From the NCBI GenBank assembly GCA_015233755.1, contig JADFXA010000071.1, positions 1 to 8,945 on the forward strand: DNA of 8,945 nucleotides, given 5' to 3'. A program made the position numbers and the translations under genes. The notes under the pieces were generated by a model, which ran no database searches, was not told the origin of the DNA, and worked only from the letters and a program-made list of their open reading frames with translations. Positions 1-6,716 of the stretch are shown here, piece by piece. This DNA is from Desulfamplus sp. (GTDB lineage: Bacteria; Desulfobacterota; Desulfobacteria; Desulfobacterales; Desulfobacteraceae). The number at the start of each line of letters is the position of its first letter. Position 1 is the stretch's first letter.

Positions 1-2130
1 AACTCTGATCTTGTTCTTATATACCTACTTGAAGAGCATTATGGCTTAACAAAAAACGGTGAAATGCGTCTTCAGGGTGTAAAAACAAGTTCTAAAATAC
101 CGCTATTTACCAAACCTCCAAAATCACTCCTAAATATTGGCGAATGTCTCTGTGGTATTGCAGCACAAGAGATTAATCCTATTTTTTCACTAGATATTCA
201 CAAAGATCAAAGATGCAAGCATAATGAGTGTAAAATGGCTGGTATCCACTCATATACATCTCTTCCTCTTATCAGCAGAGAAAAGCGGATAGGGGTTGTT
301 GGAATTGGATTATGCCATGAATGGGATTTTTCGGTTCAATCAAACTTTCTGCAATCTCTTGCATCTATCATTGCCGTATCAATTGATAATATAATGCTTC
401 AGCAACAGTTAGTAATACATGCACAGCAGTTAATGAACCAAGCTGTGGATCAAGCAGAACAGTTGGAAAAACATACAGAAGAGTTAGAAACGATAGTAGC
501 TCAACGAACGGTCGAGTTGAAGAAATTTTTTAATGCTGTGGAGTCATCTCCAACATCAATAGTAATTACTGATATTTACGGTAATATTGAGTATGCCAAT
601 CCCTTTTTTACACAACTGACGGGCTATACTCCTGAAGAGGCAAAAGGTCAAAACCCAAGAATCCTTAAATCAGGAGTCCACACAAAGGAGTTTTATGATC
701 AGATGTGGAAAACTTTGCTTGCTGGTAATATTTGGAGAGGAGAAATTTGTAATCGAAAGAAAAATGGTGAGTTATATTGGGAACATGCGGCTATCTCTCC
801 TTTATTTGAAGATAGAAATTTGAATAAAGATTTTACAAGCTCTAATCAATTTCAAGATGGCAACTTAAATCAACTTCAAGATGGAAATCTAAAGCCAGAT
901 GGCAATGCAAGCAAAGATGAAAATATATATAAAGGTTGTTTGGGAAATATCGTTAGTTTTGTTGCCGTTAAAGAAGATATTACTGCAAAGAAAATTGCAG
1001 AAAAAGCTCTTCAAGATTCTGAACAAAGATATAAGGCAATATTTGATTGGAGTCAGGATGGTATTATTATAGCAGATCAACAAACTAAGAAATTTTTATT
1101 TTGTAATAGTGCTGCTTCAACTATGTTAGGATATGAAAAAGATGAGCTTGTCGGCAAAAGTGTTTTTGATATTAATCCACCAGCCGCACTTCCATCTGTT
1201 TTAGGCAGTTTTGAAGACCAAGCCAAAGGTGAGATAACCTATGCTGTAGAGCTGCCATGTATTAAAAAAGATGGGACTATTTTTTATTGTGATGTGAATG
1301 CAACATCCGTTAGTATTGACGGTAAAGCTTGCTCAATGGGATTTTTTAGAGATGTTACAGAGAGAAAACAAGCTCAAGAGATTAGAGAAGATGTTGAGCG
1401 CATTATGCGTCATGATCTCAAATCTCCTCTTAATGCTATTATTGGGTTTCCTAAAGTTATGATGGAGAATCATAATCTTACTGATTTACAAAGAAAGTAT
1501 CTCAAATTAATTATGAATGCGGGTCAAAATATGCTTGATTTGATAAATCTATCTTTGACCATTTATCAGATTGAGACGGGTAAATATAAGTATTTAAGAA
1601 CTCAATTTAACCTTCTTAGTGTCATAAAACAGTGTATATCTGACAACGTATCTTTATGCAGCAACAAAGATGTTAAAATTAAACTTTTGATTAATAGGCA
1701 TCCTGAAAGCGTTGAGAGTTATTTTACCAATAATAACGATAAAGACAATTTGGGTTTGAACGATAATCATTCGATTAGTTATGGTATTATAGAGCTTGAA
1801 AAGATGCTGTTCAATGGAGATAGATTACTTGCATTCTCAGTATTCTCAAACATTATTATCAATGCGGTTGAGGCATCTCCAATTAATGAGACAGTTAATA
1901 TTATTATTGAATACAGCAATAGTTTAGCTACAATTATGGTTCATAATAAAGGAGTTGTGCCTCTAAATATTCGTGAACGTTTCTTTGACAAATATGTTAC
2001 AAGTGGTAAGCCAAAAGGAACTGGTCTTGGAACCTATAGTGCAAAACTATTGTCGAAAATTCAAGGGTGGGATATTGATATGAAGACATCTGAGGAAGAT
2101 GGAACTTCTCTTATTGTTACTATCTTTTGA
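1..2130 (+). CDS. Hybrid-sensing histidine kinase, GAF-PAS-PAS-HisKA-HATPase (5' end outside window)
   Basis: This is a sensor histidine kinase that autophosphorylates and passes phosphate to a response regulator. The frame is open from base 1, and the 21 residues before the first ATG (position 64) continue a GAF fold, so the true start lies upstream. Using the 709 visible residues: the C-terminal part of a GAF domain (about 1-133, with a C-x3-C pair in DQRCKHNECK); a coiled coil rich in Q/E/L (134-176); PAS1 (177-329) interrupted by a D/N/L-rich insert near 271-313; PAS2 (340-457) ending in the usual DVTERK; HisKA with phospho-acceptor H471 in MRHDLKSPLN; and a HATPase with an N box (FSNIIINAVEAS), F box (FFDKYVTSG) and G2 box (GTGLGTYSA). 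The G1 position reads HNKG instead of the usual DxG. No transmembrane segment is visible, so a soluble sensor is possible, but the missing N terminus could change this. The partner regulator is unproven; the convergent receiver gene is a candidate. Confidence 0.93.
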   Translation, partial: NSDLVLIYLLEEHYGLTKNGEMRLQGVKTSSKIPLFTKPPKSLLNIGECLCGIAAQEINPIFSLDIHKDQRCKHNECKMAGIHSYTSLPLISREKRIGVVGIGLCHEWDFSVQSNFLQSLASIIAVSIDNIMLQQQLVIHAQQLMNQAVDQAEQLEKHTEELETIVAQRTVELKKFFNAVESSPTSIVITDIYGNIEYANPFFTQLTGYTPEEAKGQNPRILKSGVHTKEFYDQMWKTLLAGNIWRGEICNRKKNGELYWEHAAISPLFEDRNLNKDFTSSNQFQDGNLNQLQDGNLKPDGNASKDENIYKGCLGNIVSFVAVKEDITAKKIAEKALQDSEQRYKAIFDWSQDGIIIADQQTKKFLFCNSAASTMLGYEKDELVGKSVFDINPPAALPSVLGSFEDQAKGEITYAVELPCIKKDGTIFYCDVNATSVSIDGKACSMGFFRDVTERKQAQEIREDVERIMRHDLKSPLNAIIGFPKVMMENHNLTDLQRKYLKLIMNAGQNMLDLINLSLTIYQIETGKYKYLRTQFNLLSVIKQCISDNVSLCSNKDVKIKLLINRHPESVESYFTNNNDKDNLGLNDNHSISYGIIELEKMLFNGDRLLAFSVFSNIIINAVEASPINETVNIIIEYSNSLATIMVHNKGVVPLNIRERFFDKYVTSGKPKGTGLGTYSAKLLSKIQGWDIDMKTSEEDGTSLIVTIF
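851..911 (+). repeat. Imperfect short tandem repeat inside the PAS1 insert
   Basis: Three diverged copies of a unit starting TTCAAGATGG(C/A)AA follow one another: about 851-874, 875-895 and a shortened one at 896-911. In protein they give DGNLNQ, DGNLKP and DGNASK, preceded by a related DRNLNK at about 816-830. The repeat is in frame with the histidine kinase and lies within a PAS domain loop before the last beta strands (GNIVSFVAVKEDIT). It looks like slippage-type expansion in a surface loop. Confidence 0.6.
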
Positions 2131-2193
2131 TGTGATATGCGATTTAGCTCAAATTATTTTTGTATTAAAATTCCTGCACAAGAATGAGAACAA

Positions 2194-2245
2194 GAAGATT
2201 TGCCAATTTTCGAAAAGTTGGCAAATCCTTTAAATAGCTTTTTTT
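2194..2245. terminator. Putative bidirectional terminator between convergent genes
   Basis: GATTTGCCAA (2197-2206) pairs perfectly with TTGGCAAATC (2218-2227), and inner T/A pairs tighten the stem above a very small loop. On the plus strand a run of seven or more T follows at 2239-2245, about ten bases after the stem, so it is not a textbook intrinsic terminator. On the minus strand the stem is followed by the T-rich stretch CTTCTTGTTCTCATTCT. The location between two convergent stop codons supports a shared terminator. The plus-strand T run touches the stop codon of the leftward gene. Confidence 0.6.
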
Positions 2246-2700
2246 CATAGCTCTAACCCATCTTTTCTCTGAAACACCTGCTCCTGATTTTTTTTCAATT
2301 TTCTGTTTTTCTGAAGATATAGTTGACCTAAAGCATCTTTCCAACGCTGATTTTTCTTAATGGTATTATCAATAGCACTTAGAATATCTTTTTTATCAAA
2401 CGGCTTTACCACAAAATCGTTTGCACCAGCCTCATAAGCCTCAAGAAGATTTCTTGTATCCTCTGTTGAAGAGACCATAATCACTTGGACATAAGGGTAT
2501 TTTGTTTTGATTTGGCGCAAAAATTCAACTCCTCCCATCCCTGGCATGTGAATATCTGTCAAAACAATTAAATCATAACCTTCAGGGAAATTGTCCAATG
2601 CCTCTTCTGCACAAGATGCAATAATTAACTCCCATCCTTTTAAAATATCTTTCATAACAGCATGTGTCATTAAATCGTCATCTACAAAAAGAATCTTCAT
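2245..2700 (-). CDS. Single-domain response regulator (receiver only)
   Basis: A 151-residue CheY/Spo0F-like receiver with no output domain. The acidic pocket is D7-D9 (FVDDD), the phospho-acceptor is D49 in LTDIHMPGMGG, the conserved T/S is S77 (VIMVSS) and the conserved lysine is K99 in VVKPF. After the receiver (to about residue 112) there is a tail of some 38 residues rich in K, Q and R, with no recognisable fold. The ATG is well placed: AAGGAT lies five bases upstream on the minus strand (2706-2711). Such stand-alone receivers act through protein-protein contact or as phosphorelay intermediates. It converges on the histidine kinase and diverges from the receiver-SBP-CheW gene, so its partner could be either or neither. 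Family assignment is firm; role is inference. Confidence 0.93.
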   Translation of the reverse strand: MKILFVDDDLMTHAVMKDILKGWELIIASCAEEALDNFPEGYDLIVLTDIHMPGMGGVEFLRQIKTKYPYVQVIMVSSTEDTRNLLEAYEAGANDFVVKPFDKKDILSAIDNTIKKNQRWKDALGQLYLQKNRKLKKNQEQVFQRKDGLEL

Positions 2701-2926
2701 CGGTTATCCTTAAATTTAACATTTTTATTTCAATTAGCTGCTTTACCAACTTCTTTAGCTTAAGTATTACTTCAGGGTTGCTATCTGTTTTGAGCATAGT
2801 GTAGTTTTTAGTTTACAGTTTTAGAACAAAAAGATAAAAAAATAGACCATAAGAGTTTGCCTTTGCATTTAGAATAAGTTTGCGTTTTATGTCAAGAATA
2901 GAAACAAGATATAGAGGAGATAGGTT
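2701..2926. promoter_or_regulatory. Divergent intergenic region between two receiver-domain genes
   Basis: This 226-base AT-rich spacer must hold the promoters for both the leftward response regulator and the rightward fusion gene. The only sigma70-like pair seen for the rightward gene is weak: TTTACA (2812-2817), 17 bases, TAAAAA (2835-2840). A strong Shine-Dalgarno AGGAG sits at 2915-2919, seven bases before the ATG at 2927. No good sigma54 (GG-N10-GC) or sigma28 site and no clear operator repeat was seen. No convincing leftward promoter could be singled out. Confidence 0.4.
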
Positions 2927-5032
2927 ATGTCAGGGGTTGCTGAAAATTTGAAAATTCTTCTGGTAGAAGATGACAGAACCATGCGGCAGATTGAGATTCA
3001 TGTTCTTAAAAAAATTGGATATACAGACGTTATACAAGCTGCAAATGGCGATGAAGCTATCCAGATACTTCAGCAGGAACAGGATATAAATATTATTATC
3101 AGCGACTGGAATATGCCCAAAAAAGGAGGTCTTGAGCTTCTAAAATGGGTGCGTGCAGATAAAAAACTAAATAGCATTCCATTTATAATGGCAACTGGCC
3201 AGGCAGATAAAAAACATGAAAAACAGGCTGTTGATGCTGGAGTTACAGGATTTCTTGTAAAACCATTTGCTGATGATGAGCTAAAGTTGGCCATTAGAAA
3301 GGCGTTTGGAATAGATACAGAAGAGTTCAAATGGGTTGAATCCCTTTCAAGAATGACGCCATCAGGAAAGTTGAGGCTCAAAATTGCCCATATCCAGATT
3401 ACCGACCATTTAGTATTAGGGGTATTAAAACATCTTCTTGATAAAGGCGAGCTTAAAGCAAACCACTTTGAATTAGAAACTATCTGTATGTCAGGATGGA
3501 ATCCTGTGGCAAAATCTCTTGAAAATGGCATTATCGATGGTGCTTGTATTCTTGCCCCGCTTGCAATGGATCTCTACAGCGTTGGTACTCCTATCAAACT
3601 TGTTCTTTTGAGCCATAAAAATGGCAGTATTGCTGTCCGCACAAAAAATAAGAAGTATGATAAGCCATTTAAGGACTTTTTTGAACACGGCTCTTTTCTT
3701 ATTCCCCATAAGATGTCTATTCATCATATGCTTTCCCACATTTTTCTAAAACAGATAGGCCTTAATCCATCAATGCAAAAGGGGAGTGTCTATGATGTTG
3801 AATTTGAGGTTGCCCCTCCTATCAATATGCCAGAGTTTCTTAAAACTAATACGAATCATAGTGGATTTATGGTTGCTGAACCAATTGGCTCTTTAGCTGT
3901 TGAATCAAATATTGCATCGTATCAGTTTTTATCTGGTGAAATTTGGGAAAACCATCCTTGCTGTGCAGTTGTGATGCAAAAAGAGTTTATAGATAACTAC
4001 ACTGACGCAATGTTTGAGTTTACTCGTCTCTTAGTAAAAGCTGGTAAATTTATCGCAACCCACCTTGATGATGCGGCAAAGATAGCTGTAGAATTTCTTG
4101 ATCCTGATAGAACAATTGGATTGACAGTTCCAATATTGAAAAAAGTTCTTACAGACCCAAATGGCATAACAACTGACGATCTATATCCAGTGGTTGCAGA
4201 CCTTGATACCATGCAGCAATATATGGTCAAAGAGATGGGGATTGGGAATGCTATAAATATTGATGAATTTGTCGATTTAAGGTTTGCTGATAACTCTTGT
4301 GATATGGGACTTGCAGATTTTAGACCCTCTTTTCTTCATTCTTCTAAAGAAGAGATACTCACTATTTTAAATAAAAATTTCCAAGATAACGATAAAACTG
4401 ATGATTTTGTTGATAATGTAGTCGAGCATGTTGATTCAATGTCCAATAATCTAAATCAAGAACATATTGAGCCAATGACCAATAATATAAAACAGTTAGA
4501 TAATGGCTATGGCTCATCTTTAGATAGAAACCCAGTAGAACAAAATCTAATTCAAAACAGCAATATAAAAGAAGAGTTAAACTCTGCACAAGAGGGCAAA
4601 TATCTTACCTTTTTTTTAGATAGAGAAGAATACGGGATAACTATAAGAAATATAAGAGAAATAATTGGTATGATGGCAATTACCCACGTCCCAAGAACAC
4701 CAAGTTATGTTAAAGGGGTTATAAACCTTAGAGGAAAGGTTATTCCTGTAATGGACATTCGTATCAAATTTGGTATGGAGTCTATTGAATATAATGATAG
4801 AACTTGTATTCTTGTTGTTGAAGTTCCATCAGGACGTGAAAATCATAATGTTCAGATAGGTGTTATAGTTGACTCTGTGTCGGAAGTTCTTAATGTTAGA
4901 AGCGATGATATTGAGGCAAATCCTAAATTTGGAGTATCCCTTGATACTGATGCGATTCTTGGCATGGCAAAAATAGGTGAGAGGGTAAGAATCCTGCTTG
5001 ATATTGAAAAAGCTCTATCTGTTGAGATGTAA
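2927..5032 (+). CDS. CheY-like receiver / NrtA-like binding domain / CheW fusion protein
   Basis: A 701-residue, three-domain protein with no signal peptide or membrane segment, hence cytoplasmic. Residues about 7-128 are a CheY-class receiver: acidic E14/D15/D16, phospho-acceptor D60 in SDWNMPKKGG, T90 in MATG and K112 in VKPF. Residues about 149-450 resemble the NMT1_2/NrtA-CmpA family of nitrate/bicarbonate-type solute-binding proteins: CMSGWNPVAKSLENGIIDGA, LAPLAMDL, a SIHHML motif whose H266 aligns by eye with a ligand histidine of NrtA, APPINMPEFLK, GFMVAEPIG and IWENHPCC. Residues about 470-555 are a polar N/D/Q-rich linker with a tandem repeat. Residues about 557-700 are a CheW domain (YLTFFLDREEYGI, VKGVINLRGKVIPVMDIR, GVIVDSVSEVL, DAILGMAKI). 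CheW couples receptors to CheA, so the protein may join a chemotaxis array and report ligand or phosphorylation state. The ligand is unknown. The ATG has a good RBS. The gene stands alone between a divergent regulator and the Bat operon. Confidence 0.92.
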   Translation: MSGVAENLKILLVEDDRTMRQIEIHVLKKIGYTDVIQAANGDEAIQILQQEQDINIIISDWNMPKKGGLELLKWVRADKKLNSIPFIMATGQADKKHEKQAVDAGVTGFLVKPFADDELKLAIRKAFGIDTEEFKWVESLSRMTPSGKLRLKIAHIQITDHLVLGVLKHLLDKGELKANHFELETICMSGWNPVAKSLENGIIDGACILAPLAMDLYSVGTPIKLVLLSHKNGSIAVRTKNKKYDKPFKDFFEHGSFLIPHKMSIHHMLSHIFLKQIGLNPSMQKGSVYDVEFEVAPPINMPEFLKTNTNHSGFMVAEPIGSLAVESNIASYQFLSGEIWENHPCCAVVMQKEFIDNYTDAMFEFTRLLVKAGKFIATHLDDAAKIAVEFLDPDRTIGLTVPILKKVLTDPNGITTDDLYPVVADLDTMQQYMVKEMGIGNAINIDEFVDLRFADNSCDMGLADFRPSFLHSSKEEILTILNKNFQDNDKTDDFVDNVVEHVDSMSNNLNQEHIEPMTNNIKQLDNGYGSSLDRNPVEQNLIQNSNIKEELNSAQEGKYLTFFLDREEYGITIRNIREIIGMMAITHVPRTPSYVKGVINLRGKVIPVMDIRIKFGMESIEYNDRTCILVVEVPSGRENHNVQIGVIVDSVSEVLNVRSDDIEANPKFGVSLDTDAILGMAKIGERVRILLDIEKALSVEM
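4424..4495 (+). repeat. 36-bp in-frame tandem duplication in the SBP-CheW linker
   Basis: Bases 4424-4459 and 4460-4495 are two adjacent 36-base copies differing at 8 positions (about 78% identical), with no gaps. They encode EHVDSMSNNLNQ (residues 500-511) and EHIEPMTNNIKQ (512-523). Most changes are conservative in protein (V/I, D/E, S/T, L/I, N/K), consistent with an old duplication kept in frame. It lies in the polar linker between the binding-protein domain and CheW. Confidence 0.8.
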
Positions 5033-5036
5033 AATC

Positions 5037-5065
5037 TTAAGATTATTTAATTTATAAGTTACAAT
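5037..5065 (+). promoter_or_regulatory. Possible sigma70-type promoter of the Bat operon
   Basis: TTAAGA (5037-5042), a 17-base spacer and TACAAT (5060-5065) match the -35/-10 consensus at 4/6 and 5/6 positions. Transcription would start near 5072, leaving a leader of about 11 bases before the ATG at 5083. That fits the absence of a Shine-Dalgarno sequence there. AT-rich DNA gives such matches by chance, and the operon may instead be read through from the upstream fusion gene, since no terminator was seen between them. Confidence 0.27.
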
Positions 5066-5082
5066 AAAAAAGAACAAACAAT

Positions 5083-5967
5083 ATGATTCCAGAAGAAATT
5101 ATAAAAAAAATCAGGCGGATACACATTAAAGGAAGCCGAACTGTAAATAATATTATGGCAGGGCAGTATAAATCTGTATTTAGAGGCTCTGGTATTGAGT
5201 TTGAGGAAGTAAGAGAATATTCGCCCGGAGATGACGTGAAATCAATTGATTGGAAGGTTTCAGCCCGTCTTGGCAAGCCTTTCATAAAACTTTACAGAGA
5301 AGAGCGAGAAAGTATTGTGATGCTCTTAGTAGATATGAGCGGTTCTCTAAAATTTGGCACATTTTCAGGTATGAAACTTGAAAAAGCAGCAGAGGTTGCC
5401 TCAGTTATTGCATTTAGTGCGATCAAAAACAACGATAAAGTTGGGGCTATATTTTTTACAGATAAAGTTGAAAAATATATTCCACCCAAAAAAGGTTCGG
5501 GTCATATCTGGAGGTTAATTACTGAAATTTTCACATTTATTCCTGATGGTAAAGGTACAAACATTACAGCAGCGCTTGAATTCTTATCATCTGTCTCCAG
5601 AAAAAAAACATTCTCTTTTATGATTTCTGATTTTATTTGCCATGATCACACAAAAGCACTAAAAACCGCCCGTCAACGCCATGAACTTATCGGCGTTATA
5701 ATATCTGATAAAGGTGAGTTTGAACTTCCATCTTCTGGTATTGTATCTATGACCTGTTTTGAAACTTATCAAAATATTTTGATAGATGCTGGAAATAAGG
5801 CTGTCAGAGAGCGTTATTTTAGGTTGCGTCAATTATACCATAAACAGATAATAGAGAGACTTAAATCTGCGAGGGTTGATTCTGTTGAGATTAGCACTGA
5901 ACACTCTGTTGCAGATACGCTTATCCAATATTTTAGATATAGAGAGAAAAGAATGAGGTTGATGTAA
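5083..5967 (+). CDS. DUF58 family protein (vWA-like), first gene of a Bat operon
   Basis: A 294-residue soluble protein of the DUF58 family, found with MoxR ATPases and BatA/BatB and thought to work with them in envelope stress or complex assembly. The signature EFEEVREYSPGDDVKSIDWK runs from residue 39, followed by VSARLGKP and YREERE. A vWA-like core follows with DMSGS (D84, S86, S88), T159 in GKGTN and D183 in ISDF, so the metal-site residues look intact. The C-terminal motif that is often DPxExxLP reads SDKGEFELP here. The N terminus (MIPEEIIKKIRRI) matches the usual family start, supporting the ATG, although no Shine-Dalgarno is visible upstream. It is followed after three bases by the DUF4381-like gene. 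The usual upstream moxR gene is absent. Biochemical function is unproven for the family. Confidence 0.93.
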   Translation: MIPEEIIKKIRRIHIKGSRTVNNIMAGQYKSVFRGSGIEFEEVREYSPGDDVKSIDWKVSARLGKPFIKLYREERESIVMLLVDMSGSLKFGTFSGMKLEKAAEVASVIAFSAIKNNDKVGAIFFTDKVEKYIPPKKGSGHIWRLITEIFTFIPDGKGTNITAALEFLSSVSRKKTFSFMISDFICHDHTKALKTARQRHELIGVIISDKGEFELPSSGIVSMTCFETYQNILIDAGNKAVRERYFRLRQLYHKQIIERLKSARVDSVEISTEHSVADTLIQYFRYREKRMRLM

Positions 5968-5970
5968 AAG

Positions 5971-6714
5971 ATGCAAAATAGTCAAGTTATTCAGGCAGCT
6001 CAAGCTTCTAACGCAATTCAAGGTATTGGGCAAGGAACTCAAGCTGCAACTGGAATTCAGCAGAATATGGGAGTTGGTTCTCAGGTGATTCAAGGAATGC
6101 AGGATATTCACGATATAAAGCCGCCTGTTAAAGTGGGTATTGACCCTTTAATTTTAAATATTATTATTGCCTTGATTGCGGTTCTATTGTGCTTGATTGC
6201 TGGATATTTTCTTTTTCGCTATATCAAAAAAAGACTAAGCCAGAAGAGAAAAGATACTGTTATGCTTCTTCCACCTCCTCTTCCAGCAGACCAAGCTGCT
6301 TTAAGAGAACTTGAATTAATAGCTGATTTAATGATGACCGAACCAAGACTTTACTATTTTAGACTTACAGCACTTGTGAAGATATTTATTGGCAAGGTTT
6401 TTAATATCAACGCGCCTGAAATGACAACTCAGGAGATAATTGCGGCGCTTAATAATCTTGCTGTTGAAAAAGTCATTAAAGATAATGACTTTCAAAATGT
6501 TACAGCAAAAAACTCAACAGATAATACTCTAAAATTTGGAATTGAAAGAACCATGATAGCACCTGCAAGAGAATTTTTTCTATCATCATCAATGGTAAAA
6601 TATGCAGGAGTGATACCTAAAATTGAACAAATTAAATCTGATGAGAACTTTGTGAGAGCCTTTATTGATTCTGTAATTAATTCAGTAAATAATATTAACA
6701 GAGGTGAAAATTAA
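5971..6714 (+). CDS. DUF4381-like single-pass membrane protein of the Bat operon
   Basis: A 247-residue protein placed between the DUF58 and BatA genes, the normal site of a DUF4381 member. After residue 43 the sequence is family-like: DIHDIKPPV, one transmembrane helix at about 59-83, a positive stretch (KKRLSQKRK) that puts the C-terminal part in the cytoplasm, PPPLPADQAALREL, then a helical domain with YYFRLTALVKIFI and INAPEMTTQEII. Residues 1-42 are an odd Q/A/G/S-rich extension with imperfect repeats (SQVIQ twice) that would lie in the periplasm. The ATG at 5971 has TGAGGT 11 bases upstream; a start at M43 (6097) would give a standard-length N terminus but has no properly spaced RBS, so the long form is preferred. 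Genes overlap nearly end to end (3 and 2 bases), indicating one transcript. Role is inferred from position and weak similarity. Confidence 0.8.
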   Translation: MQNSQVIQAAQASNAIQGIGQGTQAATGIQQNMGVGSQVIQGMQDIHDIKPPVKVGIDPLILNIIIALIAVLLCLIAGYFLFRYIKKRLSQKRKDTVMLLPPPLPADQAALRELELIADLMMTEPRLYYFRLTALVKIFIGKVFNINAPEMTTQEIIAALNNLAVEKVIKDNDFQNVTAKNSTDNTLKFGIERTMIAPAREFFLSSSMVKYAGVIPKIEQIKSDENFVRAFIDSVINSVNNINRGEN

Positions 6715-6716
6715 AA

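Noticed and set aside
889..1083. 64-codon minus-strand frame opposite the kinase
   Set aside because: It lies antisense to PAS domain coding sequence. Its hydrophobic look follows from AT-rich codons and no RBS was seen.
3070..3531. 153-codon open frame on the minus strand inside the fusion gene
   Set aside because: It lies opposite the receiver and start of the binding domain, whose plus-strand reading has clear conserved motifs. Its own protein shows no recognisable domain and is a shadow.
5033..5044. 12-base perfect palindrome AATCTTAAGATT after the fusion gene stop
   Set aside because: It is short, AT-rich, has no loop and no T run directly after it, so it is neither a convincing terminator nor a supported operator.
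6097..6099. Alternative ATG (M43) start for the DUF4381-like gene
   Set aside because: It would match family length, but the AAGGA-like bases touch the ATG with no spacer, while the ATG at 5971 has an RBS and sits three bases after the upstream gene. Kept as an open alternative only.
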